This document shows, piece after piece, positions 53,515 through 62,442 of a stretch of 64,000 bases of DNA. The position numbers and the translations under genes are program-made. The notes under the pieces were generated by a model. It did no database searches and was not told the DNA's origin. It saw only the letters and a program-made list of their open reading frames with translations. This stretch comes from Prochlorothrix hollandica PCC 9006 = CALU 1027 (GTDB lineage Bacteria > Cyanobacteriota > Cyanobacteriia > Prochlorotrichales > Prochlorotrichaceae): contig NZ_KB235933.1 in assembly GCF_000332315.1 (NCBI RefSeq), positions 1,865 through 65,864 of the forward strand, read 5' to 3'. Position 1 is the first letter of the stretch, and the number at the start of each line of letters is the position of its first letter.

Positions 53515-54684
53515 GTGGCTTCCCCAGATGATAGTGTCCCCGAACCCGCCCCCCTTCCCCCGCCGCCCCCCTTACTCCAGCACCTTTGCGAGATTCCCCT
53601 GTTACAAAAAATCTGGCGAGGTTTCGTGGTTCGTCCTGTCCGCTGGACCGTGGTCAAGCCGCTGCAATGGCTGGTGGTTAAACCTCTACAGTTCGCGGTG
53701 GTGAAGCCCCTGAACTACCTGGTTTTGGCCCCCCTCGGCTATGGCTTCAAGTTCTTGCCCTACTTGGCCGGTCATCCGGTGCGCTGGCTGATTCGCCAGA
53801 CCAATGCCATCGAAGACACCGCCTGGGAGCAGGATCTGGATCGTCTGGCCCAGGCTCTGGAGGATATGGGACTGGTCAAAGTCATGGATGCCGCCGGTAA
53901 GTTAGCCCTGCTGCTGGCCATCATTAGTTGGGTGGGGGGTGGACAGGAACGGGCTAAGGAACGCAACTATCAGGCCTGGGGTGTTGTCAATACGGCAGCC
54001 TCGATCGCCCCTGACTTCGAGGCACTCAAGGACGATCAGGGAAACCCCGTCCTTAACACGGAGGGAGAGCCAGTGATGCGGGCTGCCATTGGCAGTACTG
54101 GGGAAGGGGGCCGGACGAAAGCCATTCAGGAACTGTATGCCGATGGTCAATCCCTGGCTGGTCTTCAGGCTCCAGCGGCCTATCTCCCCGAACTCAATCT
54201 GACGAGCCAGTGTTTTAGTTGGCTGGGGTTTGGTTGTTTGCGATCGGCGGATTTAGCGACGGCCAAACTAGGGGGAGCTTATTTGAGTAACGCTCAACTG
54301 CAAGGGGCTTATCTCTATGATGTCGATTTGCAAGATGCTTTTTTGGCCGATGCCAACCTGGAGGGGGCGGAGCTGAAGGATGCTAACCTGACCAATGCTA
54401 ATTTGTGGAATGTCAACCTTAGTGGGGTTGATTTTACGGGTGCCCAACTGTCAGGGGCTATTCTGTTGCAGGCAAAACTGGGCGGGGCGATCAATCTGAA
54501 CCAGTCCCAACTGGAATCTACCTATCTCTGTGGGACAGCGCTGCCCGCCACCATCGATTTACCCCCTAATCGGGACTGTGACAAGCTTCCCCAAGTCTTG
54601 TTGGCCCGATATAACTGGATGACAATGGACGAAGTCCAGCGGTATATTGACGTTGCCCGCAGTCAAACCCCGCTAACCCCCTAA
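53515..54684 (+). CDS. Pentapeptide-repeat protein with hydrophobic basic N-terminal region
   Basis: The protein has 389 aa from a GTG at 53515, a weak start without a ribosome site; the true start may be ATG 53332 with an amber codon between. Residues about 35-90 are an unusual repeat of 'VVRPVRWTVVKPLQWLVVKPLQFAVVKPLNYLVLAPLGYG', hydrophobic and basic, possibly membrane-associating. 'LALLLAIISWVGGGQERAKERNYQAWGVVN' follows. The C-terminal third has about 20 A(D/N)LxX pentapeptides ('LSNAQLQGAYLYDVDLQDAFLADANLEGAELKDANL') forming a beta-helix, then a short tail with two Cys. The function is unknown. Confidence 0.75.
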   Translation: MASPDDSVPEPAPLPPPPPLLQHLCEIPLLQKIWRGFVVRPVRWTVVKPLQWLVVKPLQFAVVKPLNYLVLAPLGYGFKFLPYLAGHPVRWLIRQTNAIEDTAWEQDLDRLAQALEDMGLVKVMDAAGKLALLLAIISWVGGGQERAKERNYQAWGVVNTAASIAPDFEALKDDQGNPVLNTEGEPVMRAAIGSTGEGGRTKAIQELYADGQSLAGLQAPAAYLPELNLTSQCFSWLGFGCLRSADLATAKLGGAYLSNAQLQGAYLYDVDLQDAFLADANLEGAELKDANLTNANLWNVNLSGVDFTGAQLSGAILLQAKLGGAINLNQSQLESTYLCGTALPATIDLPPNRDCDKLPQVLLARYNWMTMDEVQRYIDVARSQTPLTP

Positions 54685-54785
54685 GGTCACTGAAGGTCAC
54701 TGAGAAGGTCACTGAGAAGGTCACTGAAGGGCACCGCGCTGAATCTCCCTGCATCCATGGTTCCCCGCCCCCCCAGGAGACTCCC

Positions 54786-55358
54786 ATGATTAGCCTCACC
54801 CTCCAACCCAACCTCACCCTCACGGACGAAACCTTTGAGCAACTCTGCCACATTAACCCCGATCTGCGCCTTGAACGCACTGCCCAAGGAGACCTGATCG
54901 CCATGGTCCCTGCTGGCAGCGAAAGCGGCTACTACAACGCTAATCTCAGTGGTCAACTATGGTACTGGAATAACCAAACCCAAACAGGTTACACCTTCGA
55001 CTCCTCCAGTGGCTTTACTCTTCCTAATGGAGCCATTCGCTCTCCTGATGCCGCTTGGATTGAAAAAAGCCGCTGGGACGCTATTCCCATCGGTCAACGG
55101 CGGAAATTTGCCCCCCTTTGCCCTGATTTCGTGATCGAACTCCAGTCCCCCACCGACGAACTCTCGCCCCTCCAGGCCAAGCTCCAGGAATATCTGGACA
55201 ATGGCACTCGCCTGGGCTGGCTCATTGCTCCCGATCGTCAAACCGTTTACTGCTACCAGCCCGATCGAGGGGTGCAGATCCTCCAGCGCCCCCCCAGTCT
55301 TTCCGGTGCAGACGTACTTCCGGGCTTCACGTTGGATCTGCAATTTCTTTGGACTTGA
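54786..55358 (+). CDS. Uma2-family protein (PD-(D/E)XK nuclease fold)
   Basis: This 190-aa protein has the whole family pattern: 'EQLCHINPDLRLERTAQGDLIAMVPAGSESG', 'GYTFDSSSGFTLPNGAIRSPDAAWIEKSRW' (catalytic Asp), 'LCPDFVIELQSPTDELSPLQAKLQEYLDNGTRLGWLIAPDRQTVYCYQPD' (E-x-K-like) and 'LPGFTLDLQFLW'. Uma2/DUF820 genes are abundant in cyanobacteria and related to restriction-like nucleases; their role is not established. The start is ATG at 54786 after CCAGGAGA. It is intact, unlike the relic at 30883. Confidence 0.92.
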   Translation: MISLTLQPNLTLTDETFEQLCHINPDLRLERTAQGDLIAMVPAGSESGYYNANLSGQLWYWNNQTQTGYTFDSSSGFTLPNGAIRSPDAAWIEKSRWDAIPIGQRRKFAPLCPDFVIELQSPTDELSPLQAKLQEYLDNGTRLGWLIAPDRQTVYCYQPDRGVQILQRPPSLSGADVLPGFTLDLQFLWT

Positions 55359-55489
55359 TGGGGTGAGGGGTTACGGGCGATCGGCACCGCCTCGCATCTG
55401 TAAAATCTTGCGAAACAGAAAATCTTGCGAAAAAGAGAATTCTGCGAAAAAGCCCTGGGATCAGGCAATACCAGAGCTTGTAGGTCTGA

Positions 55490-55561
55490 AGCCGATGAGG
55501 GGATTTGAACCCCTGACCGCTCGATTACGAATCGAGTGCTCTACCACTGAGCCACATCGGC
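55490..55561 (-). tRNA. tRNA-Thr (anticodon CGU)
   Basis: On the minus strand the acceptor arms GCCGATG/CATCGGC pair perfectly. The D arm GCTCAGTGGTAGAGC, the anticodon arm CTCGATT-CGT-AATCGAG and the T arm with GGTTCAAATCC are all intact. The CGT anticodon in the DNA reads ACG, threonine. The discriminator base is T on the minus strand. No CCA is encoded. Confidence 0.93.
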
Positions 55562-55635
55562 AAAATTAAACCAGGCCAAATTAAACAAGGCCAAATTAAA
55601 CAAGGCCAAATTAAACAAGGCCAAATTAAACAAGG
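55562..55635. repeat. 15-bp tandem repeat upstream of tRNA-Thr, 4-5 copies
   Basis: CCAAATTAAACAAGG is repeated exactly from 55576 to 55635, with a diverged first copy. It is AT-rich and lies directly 5' of the leftward tRNA, in its promoter region. Confidence 0.9.
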
Positions 55636-55763
55636 CCAAAACAAAAAGCCCAAAACAAACAGGGGATTCTTGCCCTTGCAGCAAGACCCAAGGAACCACT
55701 ATAGCAGACTCTGGCGCTTGCGTCCTGCCCCGGCTCCAAAATCATGGGCCAAAACCGTAGCTG

Positions 55764-55769
55764 TATAAT
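55764..55769 (+). promoter_or_regulatory. Putative -10 element (TATAAT) for rpoZ
   Basis: CTGTATAATGGG lies 35 bp before the rpoZ start, a suitable distance. No convincing -35 box is seen. Confidence 0.4.
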
Positions 55770-55803
55770 GGGCGTTGCCCCCATCAGTCACCCCAGGAGA
55801 TCC

Positions 55804-56031
55804 ATGAGAAAACACATTAGCAATAATTCCAGCGAAATCATCTTTCGTGCTGAAGAACTGATCCGCTACTCTGCGAACCGCTACCGCATCACCGTGCAAG
55901 TGGCCAACCGGGCCAAGCGCCGCCGCTACGAGGACTTTGAGGGGAACGAAGAATCCACCATCAAGCCTGTGAAGCGGGCCATTTTGGAGATGTCCGACGA
56001 ACTGACCCAGCCGGAAATCATCGGCGACTAA
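55804..56031 (+). CDS. rpoZ: DNA-directed RNA polymerase omega subunit
   Basis: The protein is 75 aa from ATG at 55804 ([41 protein letters not shown]), the cyanobacterial form of omega. '[22 protein letters not shown]' is the conserved first helix and '[14 protein letters not shown]' follows. Omega aids assembly of RNA polymerase and, in cyanobacteria, sigma-factor recruitment. The frame is open upstream to 55744, but that extension is not family-like. The DUF1818 gene follows 34 bp downstream. Confidence 0.93.
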   Translation: MRKHISNNSSEIIFRAEELIRYSANRYRITVQVANRAKRRRYEDFEGNEESTIKPVKRAILEMSDELTQPEIIGD

Positions 56032-56065
56032 GGCTCGGATCCATAGACCCATCTTCATTAGAGTC

Positions 56066-56479
56066 ATGACCCACGATCGCGCCCCCCAATCCTCCAGTTC
56101 CCCCGTTGCTCCCAGCCGTCTGGTGAAGGAGGGGGAGGGCTGGCGCTTGGGCTGGGATCCTGCCGCCCCGGTGTTCCAGGGGTTGGTGGGGGGATCGGAC
56201 TGGGCCTTTGAGCTAACTGCCGCCGAATTGGCTGACTTTTGCCGCTTGGTGCAGGAATTGGCCACCACCATGGCGGAGATGGAGGGTCTGGTGATGGCGG
56301 AGGAACAGTTGACCTTGGAAGCGGCCAGCGATCGCCTGGGCCTGGAAGCCGAAGGGTTTGCCCATGCCTATGACCTCACTTTGATTTTGCATCAGGGGCG
56401 AGGCGCAGAGGGCCATTGGTGCCCTGGGGCGGTGGCGGAACTGGTGCGGGCAGTGCAGGGTCTTCAGGTTTTCTGTTAA
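56066..56479 (+). CDS. DUF1818 family protein
   Basis: This 137-aa protein contains 'LVKEGEGWRLGWDPAAPVFQGLVGGSDWAFELTAAELADFCRLVQELATTM' and 'GFAHAYDLTLILHQGRGAEGHWCPGAVAELVRA', the pattern of DUF1818, a cyanobacterial and plastid-lineage family of unknown function. Proximity to rpoZ on the same strand suggests co-transcription. The start is ATG at 56066; the first 17 residues are poorly conserved. Confidence 0.85.
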   Translation: MTHDRAPQSSSSPVAPSRLVKEGEGWRLGWDPAAPVFQGLVGGSDWAFELTAAELADFCRLVQELATTMAEMEGLVMAEEQLTLEAASDRLGLEAEGFAHAYDLTLILHQGRGAEGHWCPGAVAELVRAVQGLQVFC

Positions 56480-56686
56480 GGCTTGGATCCGGGGTGGGCT
56501 GAGGGGCACTGTCCTTATGGGTCGTACCTTGTGGGTCGTACCTTATGGGCTGCATCCCGCTTTGGTTGCCCTCACCCTAAATCCCTCTCCCAGAACGGGA
56601 GAGGGACTTTGAACATTCTGGTAGTGATCCAAACGTAGTCAAGTTGTAACGACACGACAAGGTTTACAGCCTGTCTTTTCACTACT
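56480..56686. other. Intergenic region with a REP-like hairpin
   Basis: CTCACCCTAAATCCCTCTCC followed by CAGAACGGGAGAGGG (56568-56605) contains the stem CCTCTCCC/GGGAGAGG and is a frequent cyanobacterial intergenic motif. No T-run follows, so I do not call it a terminator. No gene is seen. Confidence 0.55.
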
Positions 56687-56785
56687 GGGCACCTCGAAAA
56701 ATCCAAATTCTCGCCCCTGTACCAACGCAAGAATAAGGGTTGTGGCGGACGGCTTCGCCGCCCAACCCCATTAATCGAGGTGCCC
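56687..56785. mobile_element. MITE-3 copy b (99 bp)
   Basis: This copy has the same perfect ends GGGCACCTCGA/TCGAGGTGCCC and the same length as the copy at 49751, with several internal differences. No flanking duplication is visible, so it is probably older. Confidence 0.85.
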
Positions 56786-56945
56786 CCTTGAAATTTCGTT
56801 ACGAGATTGGGTTGCTTCAGGGACTTGTCTCAGGCCGTCAGGACAAGGGGCTTAAGCCCCTTGTCTAGCTACTTGTCTAGCTACTTGTCTAGCTACTTGT
56901 CTAGCTACTTGTCTAGCTACTTGTCTAGCTACTTGTCTAGCTAGT
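56786..56945. repeat. Palindrome and 12-bp tandem array
   Basis: This is a diverged relative of the 33640-33790 cluster: GCTTCAGGGACTTGTCTCAG, then the 22-bp palindrome ACAAGGGGCTTAAG/CCCCTTGT (56843-56864). CTACTTGTCTAG then repeats about seven times (to about 56943). Confidence 0.8.
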
Positions 56946-57047
56946 TGTAGCGTTGGCAGCGTTTTTAGGTTTACCGTTTTTGGTTTTATCGTCTGTGGTT
57001 TTATCGTCTGTGGTTGTCTCGATCGGGAGTGGTCTCCCCCTAACCCT

Positions 57048-57989
57048 ATGATTCGTAAACGTCAAATTCCCTGGATCCACCGCTGGTCCCGCCTGATTTT
57101 CATTATCCTAGGGACGATCGGAGCCATCGGCACCGCCTATTTAACCTACGAGAAACTTGTCCAAGGGGAAGTGGCCTGCCCCACCTCCGGCTGTCAGGAA
57201 GTCTTGGCTAGCCCCTATGCCACGGTGTTTGGCCTGCCCCTGACCGTGTTTGGCTTTGCCGCCTATGTAGCCATGGTGGTCTTTGCAGCGGCCCCTCTCC
57301 TCGTCAATGGGGAAACCCAGAAAGATTTGCGGCTGCGCCTCGAACAGTGGACGGGGTTGTTCCTGTTCCTGGGGGGGACCGCCATGGTGGTGTTCAGCAC
57401 CTACCTGATGTTTGTGCTGTTCACCGTGATTAAGGCGGCCTGCATTTACTGTCTGGTGTCCGCTGCCTTTTCCCTCATCTTCTTTATTGTGGGCATCATT
57501 GGCCGGGAGTGGGAGGATGTGGGGCAACTGTTCTTTACGGGAACCCTGGTGGCGATCGCCATGGGGGTGGGAGCCTTGGGGTTATATGCCCAGGTCAATG
57601 CCCCCGTTACAGAGGATCCCGGAGCCGGTCCCCCCATCACCACGGCTTCTACGTCGGGATCGATCGAACTGGCGAACCACCTCAAACAGGTAGATGCCAA
57701 GATGTATGGAGCCTACTGGTGTCCCCATTGCCATGAGCAAAAGGAACTGTTTGGCAAAGAGGCGGTGAAGCTGGTGCCCTATGTGGAGTGTGATCCCCAG
57801 GGCGTTGACCCCCAGCCGGAGCAGTGCCGGGAAGCGGGGATTACGGGCTATCCCACCTGGGACATTGGGGGGGAACTCTATTCCGGTCGTCAAACCCTAG
57901 ATCAGTTGGCGGATGCATCGGGCTACCAAGGGGTTCGGGATTTCGATCGGTCTCCGCTGCCCGTGGCTCCTCCCCTGGGTCAACCCTAG
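57048..57989 (+). CDS. Vitamin K epoxide reductase (VKOR) fused to a thioredoxin-like domain
   Basis: This 313-aa protein has four to five transmembrane helices in the first 190 residues carrying the VKOR cysteines ('VACPTSGCQEVLASPYATVFGLPLTVFG' and the active CxxC in 'KAACIYCLVSAAFS'). A periplasmic or lumenal thioredoxin-like domain with 'MYGAYWCPHCHEQKELFGKEAV' and cis-Pro 'GYPTWDIGGELYSG' follows. It reoxidises or introduces disulfides in exported and lumenal proteins with quinone as acceptor. This fusion is the usual cyanobacterial and plastid form (LTO1-like). The start is ATG at 57048. ftsX begins 54 bp after it. Confidence 0.93.
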   Translation: MIRKRQIPWIHRWSRLIFIILGTIGAIGTAYLTYEKLVQGEVACPTSGCQEVLASPYATVFGLPLTVFGFAAYVAMVVFAAAPLLVNGETQKDLRLRLEQWTGLFLFLGGTAMVVFSTYLMFVLFTVIKAACIYCLVSAAFSLIFFIVGIIGREWEDVGQLFFTGTLVAIAMGVGALGLYAQVNAPVTEDPGAGPPITTASTSGSIELANHLKQVDAKMYGAYWCPHCHEQKELFGKEAVKLVPYVECDPQGVDPQPEQCREAGITGYPTWDIGGELYSGRQTLDQLADASGYQGVRDFDRSPLPVAPPLGQP

Positions 57990-58042
57990 GGGCTGGCTGC
58001 TGTCCTGTTCTCGATCGCCTTAGCCCCTCGCCCCCTATTGCC

Positions 58043-58996
58043 ATGACCCAACGCCCTGTCCCCAGCCGCCCTAGCACCAGCCGCACCACCTACCTGCTCC
58101 AGGAAACGGGGCGCAGCCTGCGGCGGGGGGGCTGGATGAATTGGGCCGCCATCAGTACCATCACCGTGCTGTTGCTGCTGTTGGGGTTGAGCTTGCAGGT
58201 GGGCTGGCAATTGGATCGCCTGGTGGGGCAATTTGGCAACCAACTGGAGATTAATGTTTTCCTCAGTCCGGGGGTGGCGGGGGAGTCCTTGGTGGACTAT
58301 GTGCAGCCCCTGCCGGGGGTGGGGGAGGTGCTGGTGATTACCCAGGATCAAGCCTGGATCAGCTTGAGTCAGGAGTTGGATCTGCCGGATCTGGCCACCA
58401 TTACGGCCCAGTTCCAGGGCAATCCCCTGGTGGACGAACTGCGGGTTAAGGCCCGATCGGCCCCAGTCATTCCTGGCTTAGTGGCCGCCCTGGAAGCCTT
58501 GGGGGGGGTGGAAACGGTGCAATATCGCCCCGATCTAGTGGAGCGGCTGGAGCAGGTAAACCGGGGTCTGCGGGGCTTCGGGCTGGGGACGATCGCCCTC
58601 CTCACCTTCACCGCCCTGACGGTGATCACCACCACCATTCGCCTGGTGATCCTGGCCCAACGGCGGGAGGTGGAGATTATGCAGTTGGTGGGGGCTACGG
58701 CCACCTGGATTGCCTTGCCCTTTCTGCTCCAGGGGGGCTTTTTTGGCAGTGTGGGCGGGGGGGTGGCCTGGGTTCTGTTGTTGGGGATCCAGCAAGGACT
58801 GGGCCAGATCCTCAGCCAACAGCCGGACTTTCTCCAGGTCTTGGCCACGGGCCTACAACTGAGCTGGACTGAGTGGTTGCTGTTGCCGTTGATTTTGGTG
58901 GGGTTTGGTACGGCAGTGGGCTTATTGGGCAGTTTGCTAGCGGTGCGGCCCTTGGTCTGGGGCGATGGCACGTCCCCGTCGTCTGGGGTCCTGTGA
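58043..58996 (+). CDS. ftsX: Cell division ABC-transporter-like permease FtsX
   Basis: The protein is 317 aa from ATG at 58043; the frame is open back to 57824, but that part overlaps the VKOR gene and is not family-like. Topology and motifs are those of FtsX: cytosolic N-terminus, TM1 'WAAISTITVLLLLLGLSLQV', an extracellular domain ('EINVFLSPGVAG', 'AQFQGNPLVDELRVKA'), and three more TMs with 'QRREVEIMQLVGATATWIALPFLLQG'. With FtsE it regulates peptidoglycan hydrolases at division. ftsE is not in the window. Confidence 0.92.
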   Translation: MTQRPVPSRPSTSRTTYLLQETGRSLRRGGWMNWAAISTITVLLLLLGLSLQVGWQLDRLVGQFGNQLEINVFLSPGVAGESLVDYVQPLPGVGEVLVITQDQAWISLSQELDLPDLATITAQFQGNPLVDELRVKARSAPVIPGLVAALEALGGVETVQYRPDLVERLEQVNRGLRGFGLGTIALLTFTALTVITTTIRLVILAQRREVEIMQLVGATATWIALPFLLQGGFFGSVGGGVAWVLLLGIQQGLGQILSQQPDFLQVLATGLQLSWTEWLLLPLILVGFGTAVGLLGSLLAVRPLVWGDGTSPSSGVL

Positions 58997-59305
58997 ATCA
59001 GACAGCACGTCCTGGGGGTAGCAGCTACGGTGTACCCACCTATTGATCTCAACCTCGAAGTCCTGATCTTGGCCCCCCGATGCCCCCAATTCTGAGGAGA
59101 AATGCAATCTTGTTCCCCTCCGGGTCGGGGCTAGGGGTGGTTTCTTGTTCCCCACCGGGTCGGGGCTAGGGGTGGGTTTAACCTAGCGATCGCCGCCGTC
59201 AATTAGCAAGACTTCGAGTGATGTGTCCACGGTAGCGCCAGAGGGGGAGACTATCGTTGCAGCGAAGTACCCTTAAAATCAGATCTTTAAAAAGTGGGGA
59301 TAACC
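58997..59305. other. Intergenic region with a 34-bp direct duplication
   Basis: CTTGTTCCCC followed by CCGGGTCGGGGCTAGGGGTGG occurs twice in tandem (about 59109-59175). No gene is seen. The upstream region of the permease operon lies at about 59200-59300. Confidence 0.55.
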
Positions 59306-60286
59306 ATGGCTTCCGATAACCTGACCCTTGTGGGCCAAGCCCTGTTAACCCTGGGAGTGGGGTGTGGGGGCATGGTGGCCCTGTTTTATGGCTTAAACCG
59401 GGGGGTGGAGCGCTTGCCCGATCCCTGGCGATCGCGGTTGCTACCCTGGGTTTACCTAAGTCCCGCCCTGGGGGTGCTCCTGGCCTACCTGGTCTTGCCC
59501 ACCCTCAACACCCTTTATCTCAGTGTCCTCGATCGCAGTTCCAGCCAATTCGTCGGCTTGAGCAACTACCAATTTGCCTTCAGCGATCGGGCCATGGTCA
59601 GCGCCTTTGGCAATAACCTGGTGTGGTTGGGGGTGGTCACCAGTGTCAGCGTCGGCCTGGGGTTAGGGCTTGCGGTCATGGTCGATCGGGTGCGCTACGA
59701 AACCCTGATCAAAACCACCATTTTCCTACCCATGGCCATCTCTTTTGTGGGGTCCAGCGTCATTTGGAAATTCATCTATGACTTCCGGCCCCAGGGATTC
59801 CCCCAAATTGGACTCCTCAATGGCATCATCACCCAAATCGGTCTCGATCCCGTGGGTTGGCTAGTGATTCGCCCCTGGAACAACCTGGCCCTGATGGTGA
59901 TCATGATCTGGCTGCAAACGGGGTTTTGCATGGTGCTGCTGTCCGCCGCCATTAAGGGCATTCCCTCGGACATCCTGGACGCGGCCCGCATTGATGGGTC
60001 CACGGAATGGCAAATTTTCTGGCGCATTATTGTGCCCATGACCCGCTCCACCCTGTTGGTGGTGGCCACCACGGTCATTGTGGCGGTGTTGAAGGTGTTT
60101 GATATTGTCTTTGTGATGACCGGGGGCAACTTGGGAACAGAGGTGATCGCCAGTCGCATGATTAAGGAAATGTTCAACTACCGCAACTTTGGCCACGGTA
60201 GCGCCATCGCCGTGATTCTGTTGCTGGCGGTCATTCCCGTGATGGTGACCAATATTCGCCGTTTTCAACAGCAGGAGTCTGCCTAA
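59306..60286 (+). CDS. Carbohydrate ABC transporter permease, MalF/GgtC type
   Basis: The protein is 326 aa from ATG at 59306 (GTG at 59294 is an alternative, but GGGGA serves as a ribosome site). Eight or so helices, 'FVGLSNYQFAFSD' in the periplasmic loop and the EAA motif 'DAARIDGSTEWQIFWRIIVPMTRS' that docks the ATPase mark a sugar permease. The long N-terminal extension resembles the glucosylglycerol/trehalose/sucrose permease GgtC as I remember it. The substrate cannot be fixed without the binding protein and ATPase, which are absent. It overlaps the next gene by 1 nt (TAATG). Confidence 0.85.
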   Translation: MASDNLTLVGQALLTLGVGCGGMVALFYGLNRGVERLPDPWRSRLLPWVYLSPALGVLLAYLVLPTLNTLYLSVLDRSSSQFVGLSNYQFAFSDRAMVSAFGNNLVWLGVVTSVSVGLGLGLAVMVDRVRYETLIKTTIFLPMAISFVGSSVIWKFIYDFRPQGFPQIGLLNGIITQIGLDPVGWLVIRPWNNLALMVIMIWLQTGFCMVLLSAAIKGIPSDILDAARIDGSTEWQIFWRIIVPMTRSTLLVVATTVIVAVLKVFDIVFVMTGGNLGTEVIASRMIKEMFNYRNFGHGSAIAVILLLAVIPVMVTNIRRFQQQESA

Positions 60287-61152
60287 TGGCCCGATCGTTA
60301 TCCCTCCCTGACTGGCTCAACCGCAGCCTGCTCCATGGCACCCTGATCACCCTGGCCCTGGTCTGGAGTTTGCCCACGGTGGGGCTGCTCATTAGTTCCT
60401 TCCGTCCCCCCGCCGATCTGGCCCGCAGCGGCTGGTGGACCGTCTTCCAGCATCCCTTTGACTTTACCCAATATCAGGTGGGCAACTACCTGGAGGTGTT
60501 GGGGCGCACCGGCATCGGCCAAGCCTTCATCAACAGCCTGGTCATTGCCATCCCCGCCACCCTGTTGCCCATTGCGGTGGCCACCTTTGCCGCCTATGCC
60601 CTGGCTTGGATGCGTTTCCCCGGTCGTCAGGGGCTGTTTATGGTGATCGTGGGGCTGTTGGTGGTGCCCCTGCAAATGACCCTGATCCCGGTGCTGAGAA
60701 CCTATAGCGCCCTGGGGTTATCGGGCACCTTTTTGGCGGTGTGGCTGGCCCATACGGGCTATGGAATGCCCTTTGGTATTTACCTGTTGCGCAATTACAT
60801 CGGGGGACTGCCCAAGGACCTCATGGAAGCAGCGGCCATGGATGGAGCCTCTCACCTCACCACCTTTAGCCGCATTGTCCTGCCCCTGTCGGTTCCCGCC
60901 ATTGCCTCCTTTGCGGTGTTCCAATTTCTCTGGGTCTGGAATGATTTACTGGTGGCTTTGGTCTATCTGGGGGGCAGCAAAACCGTGGCCCCGGTGACCC
61001 TGGCCCTGCGCAATCTGGTGGGCGATCGCGGCCAAGATTGGCACCTACTGACGGCGGGAGCCTTTATCTCCATGGCGGTGCCCCTGGTGGTGTTTCTCCT
61101 GTTGCAACGCTACTTTGTGCGGGGTCTCTTGGCCGGTTCCGTCAAAGGTTAG
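60286..61152 (+). CDS. Carbohydrate ABC transporter permease, MalG/GgtD type
   Basis: This 288-aa protein has six helices, with 'LISSFRPPADLARSGWW' after TM1 and the EAA motif 'LMEAAAMDGASHLTTFSRIVLPLSVPA'. It is translationally coupled to the upstream permease and completes the heterodimeric channel. 'RPPADLxxSGWWxVF' is shared with alpha-glucoside (AglG) and GgtD permeases, so compatible-solute or alpha-glucoside uptake is likely but not proven. Confidence 0.87.
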   Translation: MARSLSLPDWLNRSLLHGTLITLALVWSLPTVGLLISSFRPPADLARSGWWTVFQHPFDFTQYQVGNYLEVLGRTGIGQAFINSLVIAIPATLLPIAVATFAAYALAWMRFPGRQGLFMVIVGLLVVPLQMTLIPVLRTYSALGLSGTFLAVWLAHTGYGMPFGIYLLRNYIGGLPKDLMEAAAMDGASHLTTFSRIVLPLSVPAIASFAVFQFLWVWNDLLVALVYLGGSKTVAPVTLALRNLVGDRGQDWHLLTAGAFISMAVPLVVFLLLQRYFVRGLLAGSVKG

Positions 61153-61200
61153 GGCTAACTGGGAATGCCCTACGCTGAACCGCTGAAAAGAACAGGCTGG

Positions 61201-62442
61201 TTATGCAGCGGCAACGGCGGGCAAGAGAAAGGAAAAAGTGGAACCTTTTTGCACATGACTTTCCAACTCCAGGCGACTGTTCAAATTGAGTAAATAGGAT
61301 TGACACAACATTAACCCTAGCCCTGTTCCCTGTTCCCGTGCTGTGCCTGGGGTGGAGATCCCCATTGTATTGTCTAGGATGTTCTTGATCTGATACTGAT
61401 TCATCCCTAAACCCCGATCGCGCACCCCCACTCGAACAGCTCCATTACTTTCTCGGTGGGCAAAGGCTAAGACGGGACTTCCCCGCAGACTATATTTAAT
61501 GGCATTGCTGAGAAGATTGCGCAAGACAATTTCTACAATATTCATATCCCCTAGGGCCACGATCGGCTCATTGAGAAAACGAGCCAGGGCCACCCCTTTT
61601 GTACTGGCCGTGGGCCGAACCCAATCCAGGCTGTTATCGAGAACCGTGTCCAGGGGAAAAGGATTAACGCTCTGGTGGGGTTGCTGGGATTGTTGTTTAA
61701 CCCAATCCAAAACCGTTGTCATTTTAGCTTGAGTGACTTGTAACTCTGGACGGATGTCTTTAATGAGATCTGTGGCAGTTTCAATCGTTAGAATCTTTTG
61801 ATCGAAGAGACTTAAAACCTGACTCAAAGAGCCAATGGGTCCTCGCAAATCATGGGCTAAAACCCCTAGGGTTTGGTTTTTAATTTGATTAAGGGATTCC
61901 AAGTTATCCCGTTGCTGTTCAATTAACTGCTTACTTTGTTCGAGCAGTTGTACCTTCAAACGCAACTCCAACAGTCGCTCCAACTGTTGCCCCAGGGTTG
62001 TGAGGACGAAACGCTGGTTGTTGTTGAGGTGATGGGCATGGCGATCGATGATGCAGAGGGTTCCCAAGCGGTGGCCCTGGGTCGAGGTGAGGGGTTGCCC
62101 CGCATAAAAGCGAATCTTGGGATCCCCCACCACCAAGGGGTTGTCATGGAACCGCTCATCCTGGGTGGCATCGGGTACTTCCAAGATCTCCCTGCCCTGG
62201 ATGGCATGGGCACAAAATGCCAATTCGCGGGGGGTCTCCCGTGGGTCTAAGCCCACACGGGACTTAAACCATTGCCGCCGATTGTCCACCAAACTGATCA
62301 GGGCAATGTCCGCCCCACACATCAGCGCCGCCAGTTGGGTGATCTGGTCAAACTCGGTCTCGTCGTCGGTATCCAACAAATCGTGGGCCAACAGATCGGC
62401 GAGGCGATCGGCTTCATTGGGAGCCAGGGGAGCAGGAATCAT
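61201..62442 (-). CDS. GAF-domain sensor histidine kinase
   Basis: This 413-aa protein has an N-terminal GAF domain (about 20-165: 'ALMCGADIALISLVDNRRQWFKSRVGL', 'FCAHAI', 'FYAGQPLTSTQGHRLGTLCIID'), then a coiled linker and HisKA with H box 'GVLAHDLRGPIGSL'. HATPase_c follows with N box 'LRNLLSNAIKYS', G1 'VRDRGLGM' and G2 'GTGLGLMLCQ'. No transmembrane segment is present, so it is cytosolic. The GAF lacks an obvious bilin-attachment Cys motif. No response regulator is adjacent. The start is ATG at 62442; it is convergent with the sugar permeases. Confidence 0.9.
   Translation of the reverse strand: MIPAPLAPNEADRLADLLAHDLLDTDDETEFDQITQLAALMCGADIALISLVDNRRQWFKSRVGLDPRETPRELAFCAHAIQGREILEVPDATQDERFHDNPLVVGDPKIRFYAGQPLTSTQGHRLGTLCIIDRHAHHLNNNQRFVLTTLGQQLERLLELRLKVQLLEQSKQLIEQQRDNLESLNQIKNQTLGVLAHDLRGPIGSLSQVLSLFDQKILTIETATDLIKDIRPELQVTQAKMTTVLDWVKQQSQQPHQSVNPFPLDTVLDNSLDWVRPTASTKGVALARFLNEPIVALGDMNIVEIVLRNLLSNAIKYSLRGSPVLAFAHRESNGAVRVGVRDRGLGMNQYQIKNILDNTMGISTPGTAREQGTGLGLMLCQSYLLNLNSRLELESHVQKGSTFSFLLPAVAAA

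Noticed and set aside
55490-55561. tRNA-Thr as attachment site of an integrated element ending at the integrase
   Set aside because: No direct repeat of the tRNA 3' end was found near the integrase or the accessory regions.
56568-56605. Terminator after the DUF1818 gene
   Set aside because: The stem CCTCTCCC/GGGAGAGG is good, but no T-run follows and the motif is a common dispersed repeat.
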